Origin: JBGLNL01 sp964548045
Lineage (GTDB): Bacteria > Chloroflexota > Dehalococcoidia > SZUA-161 > SpSt-899
DNA length: 5,012 nucleotides
Assembly: GCA_964548045.1 (NCBI GenBank)
Contig: CAZJQZ010000160.1
Location: 1-5,012, forward strand
Direction of reading: 5' to 3'
Position 1 is the first letter of the stretch, and every line of letters begins with the position of its first letter. Position numbers and translations under genes: made by a program. Positions 1-5,012 of this stretch are shown here, in pieces. The notes under the pieces are model-generated. The model worked only from the letters and a program-made list of their open reading frames with translations. It did not search any database and was not told the origin of the DNA.

Positions 1-16
1 AGTGACTTTTATCATC

Positions 17-1120
17 TTACCTAACAAGGACATTGCCATCAATACCAATAGGTCGTGTATTGATTTCAACCTGAGTATCGTTAATGTTTCTATTTACTAG
101 GAAGATAGCATCTGCCTTTGAAATTAAATCACAGAGTTCGATCACGTCAGTGTCATTGCCGTACTCACTTGACAGGTGCCGGGCCTTCGTAAGTACATCG
201 CTCAGTTCTGCACCCTGTGCCCAGTAGCTATACCGCAGAATCTCAGCAAATTCAGTCACAGTTGCTGCTAATCTGAATGATGGGCTGCATGCCTTGAAGT
301 CGGGCTTCACTTCCTCTGTGTTAAGGAGATGCTTGAACTCTATAAATCTTTGCGTGTCTGTGTCTTTATAACGAATGTTGGCCGTGGCAACACTTGCTTG
401 CTTGTCTTCCCAGAGCTTCATCTCATACAGGGCTGTGGTAGAATGGCCAGTTCCCACTTCACCACCGTCCTGCCTGTCATCGCGGAATCTCTCATCAGGT
501 ACGTCGCGATTCTCATAGCCGATAAGCCTATAGCTCCGCACCACAGCCGGATTGAATTCTACCTGAATTTTGACATCCCGAGCCACTACGTCCAATGTGC
601 TCACCAGGTTCTCGCCAAAGAGACGGGCGGCCTGAGCAATGGCATCTATATAGGCATAGTGACCATCTCCTCTGTCGCCCAGCTTTTCCATGAGTACATC
701 ATTATAGTTGCCGATCCCAAATCCCAAAGCTGAGAGGGTGATACCTTTTTGTGCTTTGCCCTTGACCACATCCAGGATACTCTCATCATCTGTATCCCTG
801 AAGGGATTCACTCCATAGCTCTCAAAAAACATGGCATCCACTTTCTCACCGTTGGGAGGAACCACGGCTCCATGTGGAAGATGCTCACGAGCACGATGAT
901 TAGCAAAATCCAAACGTTCAGGATCCCAAAACTCAACCATAATAGCACCATCAGGAAAATCCGATTGGCAACTCAGCATCTGACTTCCAGAGGAACATTG
1001 CTTTTGCATAGCACAGCCAACACCTATGGTCATGAACAATGTACAGGTCAAAAGAACACAATTTATATATTTTCGTATAGCCCAATTCTTGGTGAAGTTC
1101 ATGCTCCTTTTAAGTTTCAT
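17..1120 (-). CDS. YfbK-family protein with the VWA core deleted in frame (gene E)
   Basis: The protein has 367 residues. Residues 1-35 form an export signal: basic start, then hydrophobic VLLTCTLFMTIGVG. Cys36 is a possible lipidation site, but the lipobox is poor (Gly at -3). Residues 97-112 (MFFESYGVNPFRDTDD) match the segment that, in full-length YfbK-like proteins, stands just before the vWF_N and VWA domains. The text then jumps to ILDVVKGKAQKGITLSALGFG and GNYNDVLMEKL (115-147), the last part of a VWA domain, with GDGHYAYID following. DUF3520 (YfbK C-terminal) runs from about 180 to the end, with VKIQVEFNPA, YRLIGYENR, and GEVGTGHSTTALYE. The MIDAS DxSxS motif and most of the Rossmann-like VWA fold are missing. 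The family is usually well over 500 residues, so roughly 250-300 residues are gone without breaking the frame. AAAGG eight bases upstream supports this start. It may be a degraded gene, a DUF3520 paralogue with a new role, or an assembly deletion. Family call firm; function unknown. Confidence 0.92.
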   Translation of the reverse strand: MKLKRSMNFTKNWAIRKYINCVLLTCTLFMTIGVGCAMQKQCSSGSQMLSCQSDFPDGAIMVEFWDPERLDFANHRAREHLPHGAVVPPNGEKVDAMFFESYGVNPFRDTDDESILDVVKGKAQKGITLSALGFGIGNYNDVLMEKLGDRGDGHYAYIDAIAQAARLFGENLVSTLDVVARDVKIQVEFNPAVVRSYRLIGYENRDVPDERFRDDRQDGGEVGTGHSTTALYEMKLWEDKQASVATANIRYKDTDTQRFIEFKHLLNTEEVKPDFKACSPSFRLAATVTEFAEILRYSYWAQGAELSDVLTKARHLSSEYGNDTDVIELCDLISKADAIFLVNRNINDTQVEINTRPIGIDGNVLVR

Positions 1121-1194
1121 AACATTTACCTTTAGTGTTTGTATCTCTTACTTTGTTTTCATCTGAATTGCATTTGCAAGTATGAGTTTTCTAC
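1121..1194 (-). other. AT-rich leader upstream of gene E
   Basis: These 74 bases separate the candidate terminator from gene E. They contain a short inverted repeat TTGCA-AA-TGCAA (1168-1179) and a very poor promoter-like pair, TTCAGA and TACAAA 18 bases apart. Neither is convincing alone, but the gap is the only place in the window where a promoter for E could sit. Confidence 0.3.
1129..1133 (-). promoter_or_regulatory. Ribosome binding site deciding the start of gene E
   Basis: AAAGG lies eight bases before the first ATG of E. A second AAAAGGAG lies inside the gene, but only one base separates it from the next ATG (Met7), too close for normal use. The upstream ATG is therefore preferred. 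Both choices leave the export signal intact. Confidence 0.55.
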
Positions 1195-1220
1195 AAAAAA
1201 TTTATATGTGCCATTAAATT
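1195..1220 (-). terminator. Possible weak rho-independent terminator after gene D
   Basis: Seven bases past the stop of D, the minus strand reads AATTTAATG, loop GCA, then CAT-A-TAAATT followed by more Ts. The two arms pair over nine base pairs with a single bulged A, and six Ts end the element. The stem is AT-rich with few GC pairs, so termination would be weak at best. The position, right after the last operon gene and before a leader of about 75 bases for gene E, fits an operon end. Confidence 0.35.
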
Positions 1221-1226
1221 AGTCTC

Positions 1227-1685
1227 TTATGGCCTACAGTGTCCCCACTTCGAGCCGAAACGTGATTCGAGGCTTAGGCCGAAGTTGTCCGGCCACAGGT
1301 AGTCTTCAATATGGATGCCTATAGAGGCCAGCATTTTTTGTACGAAATCCGTACAATCCCTGAAGCCAAGAATCCAGTTAGGATCAGTGAGCTTCCAGTC
1401 TTCGACTGCCTTCCTGATTTTACGATATTGTTCGCTTGTGATGGGAATAACTACAGACCGCGTATATAGATGCAGATTATCTTGCGCTAATTCATCACGG
1501 ATACCGTCAGGATAGAATCCCCATGCTTCCAGGCAGCGTGCTTTTTTGTATTCAGGGTATCGGTTGTCACCTATCGCGATCATGGCGTGACCGGGTTTGA
1601 TGGTTTTTGCACATGCCGGACGGGTAAGCACTATCAACTGGTAGGGCTTGCCTTTGGTTGATGTACCGGGCCGATTATCGTTCAT
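1227..1685 (-). CDS. Putative permuted papain/NlpC-P60-like cysteine hydrolase (gene D)
   Basis: This is a 152-residue protein without a signal peptide. A strand-rich start (YQLIVLTR) leads to GHAMIAIG with His33, then LEAWGFYPDG at 52-61. Next come strand SVVIPITSEQY (77-87), a helix 85-98, and RDCTDFVQKMLASIG with Cys111 at a helix start (109-123). It ends in WPDNFG (131-136). A His in a GHA/beta context before a Cys at the head of a helix is the order seen in circularly permuted papain-fold enzymes (permuted NlpC/P60, LRAT and DUF4105-like groups). Such enzymes cleave peptide, amide or acyl bonds, often in cell-wall peptides. The third polar catalytic residue cannot be fixed by eye; Asp or Glu near 53-65 is possible. 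TGGAGAT sits seven bases before the ATG, and the gap after C is 24 bases. As the last gene of the operon it could be a tail-associated wall hydrolase, a delivered effector or a maturation enzyme. No cognate immunity gene is evident next to it. Confidence 0.88.
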   Translation of the reverse strand: MNDNRPGTSTKGKPYQLIVLTRPACAKTIKPGHAMIAIGDNRYPEYKKARCLEAWGFYPDGIRDELAQDNLHLYTRSVVIPITSEQYRKIRKAVEDWKLTDPNWILGFRDCTDFVQKMLASIGIHIEDYLWPDNFGLSLESRFGSKWGHCRP

Positions 1686-1691
1686 GATTAA

Positions 1692-1697
1692 TCTCCA
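1692..1697 (-). promoter_or_regulatory. Ribosome binding site for gene D
   Basis: TGGAGA sits in the 24-base gap between C and D, seven bases before the ATG of D. No promoter fits in this gap, so D is most likely read from the upstream operon promoter, outside the window. Confidence 0.7.
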
Positions 1698-1709
1698 TAA
1701 TCAAAAGAT

Positions 1710-2768
1710 TTAATGTGTGGTATAGTATGCGGCGAGGATATTTTGGGATTCGTGGTGGATACAGTTCAGAGTCACTTTTTTACCGGGTATCAGGTTTTTC
1801 TGCATACATGTTTCGCCGGGTTTGAGGACAGCAATCTGACTATGACCCTCCTGAAGGATTTCGACAGTGGCTTTTTCACGGGCATCACTGGAGAGGCGCA
1901 TGAAAAGAGCGTGCTTTCGACCGTTACTTGGTGTGACCTGCAGTTGAGTGTAAGGAGAACCTGAAGTGTCTGGCCAGATCCATTTGCGACGTATCCACTT
2001 GATAGTGTCATTATCTCGGGATAGAATCTGCCAAGGCAATTCTTTCCAGATGTCCAGACATCGTATTAGATATTTTACGCAATGACCATGGTTATCCTGC
2101 TGCCAGGCATATTTAAAGAGGTTTTGTTCGTTGATCCGGTTTTCAAAGGATCTGGACAGGCAGTTATAGACGAATCGAAGCAGGCTCGGCCAGTTTAGGT
2201 CGGGATCCTGAAGGCAAAGCGGTGGTATATCCAAAGTCTTAGTAATCTGGTTTATCAGCAGGTCAAAGGCTTGGCTGGACCATTGACAGGACCTGATGGA
2301 GTAGAGGGGCGGAAAGAAATAAGGATCAATGATCAGCCGCCCATTTTCAAAAAGTATTGACGCCAATGGCATATCAAAGTCGTATTTATTTGTGCTGGAG
2401 ACTAGTTTTATATTGGCGTCAGGGAGACAGATACCGACCCGATCCGTTTTGTTTTGGGTGCTATCCGTTTTGACACTGATACCGATAAAGCATGGATTGT
2501 TCACTTTCACATGAAGGCTGTCTGCGCTGATCAAGTAGTTGTTAACAAGGGCAGTTAGGCCAGTGACAGTAATGCGTTGGTCCACGATATCAAGATGATC
2601 CAGGGCTAACACAGTATTGTCTCCATTTACCATATAGGCGAACAGTCTGCAGGGATTAACTGTACCGATCCGTTGCAGGATCATATTAAGGCTTTCTTCA
2701 TCGAAAATTAAACCTTGTTCGTTAGAGCCTAATAATTGAAGGCCATATGGATCATGTTCGATGTTCAT
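1710..2768 (-). CDS. TssK-like baseplate or fibre-adaptor protein (gene C)
   Basis: This 352-residue protein shows, at about 93-160, the order of signals I know from the TssK shoulder domain. A strand like FIGISVK comes first, then LPDANIKLVSS, then DMPLASI, then GRLIIDPYFFPPL. In TssK the matching parts read roughly as PNLRLL, LPLARV and LDPxFIPPxL. A helical stretch follows (about 162-250, including HCVKYLIRCLDIWKELPW), where TssK has its helical linker. TssK proteins are usually about 440 residues. Here the usual N-terminal WxEGxFLxPQHFQ motif is absent. The last 85 residues form a beta-rich domain of different wording from the TssK C-terminal domain, which docks on the membrane complex. 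Known biology: TssK is related to receptor-binding proteins of siphophages. Inference: C is an adaptor or fibre-like component of a tail-like particle. The start overlaps the stop of B as ATGA and has AAAGGAG eight bases upstream. The alternative is an unrelated phage fibre protein with a convergent pattern. Confidence 0.85.
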   Translation of the reverse strand: MNIEHDPYGLQLLGSNEQGLIFDEESLNMILQRIGTVNPCRLFAYMVNGDNTVLALDHLDIVDQRITVTGLTALVNNYLISADSLHVKVNNPCFIGISVKTDSTQNKTDRVGICLPDANIKLVSSTNKYDFDMPLASILFENGRLIIDPYFFPPLYSIRSCQWSSQAFDLLINQITKTLDIPPLCLQDPDLNWPSLLRFVYNCLSRSFENRINEQNLFKYAWQQDNHGHCVKYLIRCLDIWKELPWQILSRDNDTIKWIRRKWIWPDTSGSPYTQLQVTPSNGRKHALFMRLSSDAREKATVEILQEGHSQIAVLKPGETCMQKNLIPGKKVTLNCIHHESQNILAAYYTTH

Positions 2769-3868
2769 CCTGTTTTCTCCTTTGTTGTTTTATGATAGAT
2801 ACGTACGAACGGCAAATCAGTAGACAACAGATGTGTTGCAGGCTGATGAAGCTCCCGGGTATCAATATCCTCAGACCATGACAGCTCTAATGCCGGTGTG
2901 AACCGGTTGTTGTGCAGACAAGCCAAGCGTTTAATGGACAGAGGCGCCTGGCCAAGGGTTTCCCGCAACAGGTACTTGATTGCGCCTGCGTGGCCTCCTG
3001 AAATCGGAAGGCCGGGATAGACGATGCTGTGCCTGAAGCTAATACGACGGGCGACGGATGAGGAACCGTTGGGAGAAATGACGGTCCAGTGATGATCGCT
3101 GGTCTTTGTAGGCCGGTTGCTTTCGACAAAGATATGGATATTGGATTCAATGTCCGGGCAATGCCCATTTTGGGTGGTTATTTCTATGCGGTCATCGGGT
3201 TTTACCTTTCGGGAAAATCTCAGTATAGACAGCCCGTTCCAAATTGCAGAGGAATAGATTTTAACAGGTACTGTTGAAGATTGCACTTGTAATGGCAGGT
3301 TGCCGCGGCGCTGGCTTAGAAGGCAATGATCTGTCGGGCCACCAGGAGAGAGCCTGATGCCGTTTTGGATTCTTTCCTGTTTCCAGTCTGATCCAGTGAT
3401 TGAATCTACACTTATCATAATGTTCTCGAGGTGATCGCCAACCACCCGAAGGCTTCGCGGGGGATATAGGGGCAGCGGTCCGGGTTGGCTAAGTTTGAAC
3501 AAGGCAAAACGAGCCGGTTTATCAGTATGCGTAGATTCTGGAGGGCTGACTATATTCTTGTCGAAAGAGGCGATACACTTATCGATACCGGTCCATTCAG
3601 GGGTAGCGACGGGCTGCCACTCTGTTAGCATTGTCCGGATTTGGTCTCTATACTGGTCCGTATTTACCTGCTTGTTGAGCGGACAGAACGTCACTGAAGC
3701 CAAGCGTATGGGCGGGCGGATACCCCACAAGAAATTGTTGTTGAATGCTCTAATCGGCAGACCGCCTAAGCATGTGATGGCCATATTCACAGCGCACAGG
3801 GGCAGTTGCTTTGCTGCAAGCAGGGTATTTATGGAATTCAGATATATCCGAGTATCCTCACTGACCAT
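2765..3868 (-). CDS. Unrecognised protein, probable structural partner (gene B)
   Basis: This is a 367-residue protein of no family I can name. It has no signal peptide or membrane helix, so it is probably cytosolic or part of a particle. The N-terminal 35 residues are helical and hydrophobic (INTLLAAKQLPLCAVNMAI). A proline-rich stretch lies at about 126-138 (LSQPGPLPLYPP). Residues 190-250 are beta-rich, with strands PVKIYSS, LSILRFS, DRIEITT and IHIFVES. A Gly- and basic-rich segment follows at 273-300 (ARRISFRHS, then GLPISGGHAGAIKYLL). Its length nearly equals that of A and C. Start choice is supported by AAGGA ten bases upstream and by the one-base TAATG overlap with the stop of A. At its 3' end it overlaps gene C by four bases. 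The operon position argues that it works in fixed proportion with A and C. A tail, baseplate or fibre role is only inference; I see no catalytic motif. Confidence 0.85.
   Translation of the reverse strand: MVSEDTRIYLNSINTLLAAKQLPLCAVNMAITCLGGLPIRAFNNNFLWGIRPPIRLASVTFCPLNKQVNTDQYRDQIRTMLTEWQPVATPEWTGIDKCIASFDKNIVSPPESTHTDKPARFALFKLSQPGPLPLYPPRSLRVVGDHLENIMISVDSITGSDWKQERIQNGIRLSPGGPTDHCLLSQRRGNLPLQVQSSTVPVKIYSSAIWNGLSILRFSRKVKPDDRIEITTQNGHCPDIESNIHIFVESNRPTKTSDHHWTVISPNGSSSVARRISFRHSIVYPGLPISGGHAGAIKYLLRETLGQAPLSIKRLACLHNNRFTPALELSWSEDIDTRELHQPATHLLSTDLPFVRIYHKTTKEKTG
2777..2783 (-). promoter_or_regulatory. Strong Shine-Dalgarno for gene C inside the end of gene B
   Basis: AAAGGAG lies within the last codons of B, eight bases before the ATG of C. 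Together with the ATGA stop/start overlap it fixes the start of C and indicates translational coupling of B and C. Confidence 0.8.
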
Positions 3869-5007
3869 TATTCTATGATCCTTACAAAATCCGTACCTGA
3901 ATCAAGGTCGATGCCATTAGCCTGAAAAACCATTTTCTCTTCGCCTGAGCAGCTGGACGTTTTGTGAAACTTAGCCTCGAGCTGCTCAATCTCTGCACGA
4001 AGAGCCGTGGTGTTTAACGTCAATTGTTCAGCCGGATCGGCCAGATGGCCGGGTAGAGCTACGACCGGGCCGATATGCACTCCCCGTCCGGGCAGTAATG
4101 CAGTCAGCCGGTCATCGGTTTCAAGGGGCAGGTCGAGTTTGCAGGCCTTCAGCCCGGTCTGAATCATGCGACCTCGGATGATCTGCCCTTTACCGGGTCC
4201 TGAGGTTATTTTAAGCAAAGGACCACTTGGATCGGTTACGATTGTCTGGACCGGTCGCATTGTCAAAGCATGATAGGTTCGTGGAGGATCAGGAGCTTTG
4301 CAGAATCTTACCCAAGCCCGGAGTTTGTTGTCACTATAATTAAGATCGAATCTGTCGGCAATGCCTTCGATGTTTTTAAACCTAACGGTCTGTCCCAGTT
4401 CAGGCCATGTATGGTTGTTAATATAAGCCCAGTACCGTTGATCATTGACGGATTTCAAACGAATAGGATGTAATTCGAGTGGCTGTGAGCGATTAGGAGT
4501 ACCAATACGCAGTTTGCCTTTTGCATTTCTCCAGAAAGCGGATTTGGTTTGACTGCAGATGGAGCTGATGATCTCCCGCGGGCAAACTCCATCGAGCCAG
4601 ACGCCGGATACCTTCTGTTGATCTATTACCGAATCTATATCAGCATCGGGAGCAGAGGCGACAAGAACTTCGCTCAGGGGAATATCCTGTATGTCAGCAA
4701 AACCTTCATACCGAGGTAACCGGCTTTCGACCGGATCAGTCAATTGAAGGATAACCGGAGCACTGCCGATTATCGGCTTTGTGACACTTGTGACTACCAA
4801 GTCCATGCTGATAGTCTGAAACGTCAGTTTTAAGCGAGAGCCGTTGGATATGCCCATGGCTGTTTCGTTTGGAACAAGCCGGGCTTCACCACTTGTCCAG
4901 ATGTTCATGCCCCAGATGAGGTTTAGCTGTATGAGGATACAGGGTTTGTCCCCCTTTTTCAAAACCGGTGGCTTGAATGGTTTAAAGGCTTTTTTTTCAT
5001 TCATCAT
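3868..5007 (-). CDS. Putative tail-hub-like structural protein (gene A)
   Basis: I do not recognise this 379-residue protein outright. Residues 20-100 look like a beta-rich domain with alternating hydrophobics (ILIQLNL, RLKLTFQT, LVVTSV). Residues 138-180 follow a pattern common in phage tail-hub and VgrG/gp27-like proteins: a short helix starting CPREIISSI, then an aromatic strand, then a turn GKLRIGT. Residues 200-235 are again beta-rich (LGQTVRF, IADRFDLNY, LRAWVRF). Residues 262-315 (LLKITSGPGKGQIIRG, then LPLETDDRLTALLPG) could be a small barrel. Residues 331-347 form a short amphipathic, coiled-coil-like helix, and the end is acidic. There is no signal peptide or membrane segment. The start is the first of two adjacent ATGs. 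The frame stays open to the window edge, so the true start could lie upstream. The stop TAA shares its last base with the start of gene B. The hub role is inferred from secondary-structure pattern and context; a DUF2163-like or wholly new family remains possible. Confidence 0.85.
   Translation of the reverse strand: MMNEKKAFKPFKPPVLKKGDKPCILIQLNLIWGMNIWTSGEARLVPNETAMGISNGSRLKLTFQTISMDLVVTSVTKPIIGSAPVILQLTDPVESRLPRYEGFADIQDIPLSEVLVASAPDADIDSVIDQQKVSGVWLDGVCPREIISSICSQTKSAFWRNAKGKLRIGTPNRSQPLELHPIRLKSVNDQRYWAYINNHTWPELGQTVRFKNIEGIADRFDLNYSDNKLRAWVRFCKAPDPPRTYHALTMRPVQTIVTDPSGPLLKITSGPGKGQIIRGRMIQTGLKACKLDLPLETDDRLTALLPGRGVHIGPVVALPGHLADPAEQLTLNTTALRAEIEQLEAKFHKTSSCSGEEKMVFQANGIDLDSGTDFVRIIE
3879..3883 (-). 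promoter_or_regulatory. Ribosome binding site for gene B inside the end of gene A
   Basis: AAGGA lies ten bases before the ATG of B, within the last codons of A. The stop TAA of A and the start ATG of B share one base (TAATG), which favours re-initiation by ribosomes finishing A. Confidence 0.6.
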
Positions 5008-5012
5008 AGGAC

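Noticed and set aside
329..733. Plus-strand open frame of 134 codons
   Set aside because: It lies fully antisense to the conserved DUF3520 and VWA-tail part of gene E. I see no family pattern in its translation.
1005..1022. Lipoprotein signal (lipobox) at Cys36 of gene E
   Set aside because: The residues before the Cys are I-G-V-G, with Gly at -3 where Leu, Val or Ile is expected. Export is likely, but lipidation is not supported enough to annotate.
749..1135. Plus-strand open frame of 128 codons
   Set aside because: It is antisense to the start of gene E. The E frame carries a recognisable signal sequence and YfbK leader motif, and the plus-strand product is composition noise.
1134..1170. 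Sigma-70 promoter for gene E (TTCAGA / TACAAA, 18-base spacing)
   Set aside because: Only about four of six bases match in each box, a level expected by chance in AT-rich DNA.
1168..1179. Inverted repeat TTGCA-AA-TGCAA as an operator
   Set aside because: Five-base arms in AT-rich spacer are too short to claim a binding site without a second copy or a known regulator.
3495..3878. Plus-strand open frame of 127 codons
   Set aside because: It is antisense to the start of gene B, whose start is fixed by its overlap with A. The translation has no recognisable motif.

Overview
The window is bacterial. It holds five genes, all on the minus strand and read from high to low coordinates, with no RNA gene, IS element or CRISPR array that I can see. 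Base composition is moderate, a little under half GC by eye. Shine-Dalgarno sites are clear in front of four of the genes. A YfbK/DUF3520-type protein with a secretion signal points to a Gram-negative-type bacterium. The leader wording of that protein (MFFESYGVNPF) made me think of Planctomycetota/Verrucomicrobiota or Desulfobacterota, but the phylum is a weak inference.

Region 1 (5007-1227) is a tightly packed operon of four genes. Gene A (5007-3868) has a layout that resembles the hub proteins of phage tails and contractile injection machines. Gene B (3868-2765) is unrecognised. Gene C (2768-1710) resembles the baseplate component TssK of type VI secretion through its shoulder and helical segments, but has a different N-terminus and C-terminal domain. 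Gene D (1685-1227) looks like a small cysteine peptidase or amidase of the circularly permuted papain/NlpC-P60 type. A and B share one base (TAATG), B and C share four (ATGA), and C and D are 24 bases apart, so co-translation is likely. A weak hairpin with a T-run follows D. The operon continues upstream of the window edge, where A itself begins with ATGATG.

Region 2 (1226-1121) is a short AT-rich spacer holding the candidate terminator and the leader of the next gene.

Region 3 (1120-17) encodes a YfbK-family protein from which the central von Willebrand A domain, including the metal-binding MIDAS motif, has been removed in frame. Its signal sequence, a pre-domain motif, the tail of the VWA fold and the DUF3520 domain remain.

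Working model (inference): A-D are part of a divergent phage-tail-like or injection-like particle, with A as hub, C as baseplate or fibre adaptor and D as a cell-wall enzyme or delivered toxin. B would be an unassigned structural partner. None of the individual assignments for A-C is secure from sequence reading alone. The YfbK remnant is probably a separate transcription unit.
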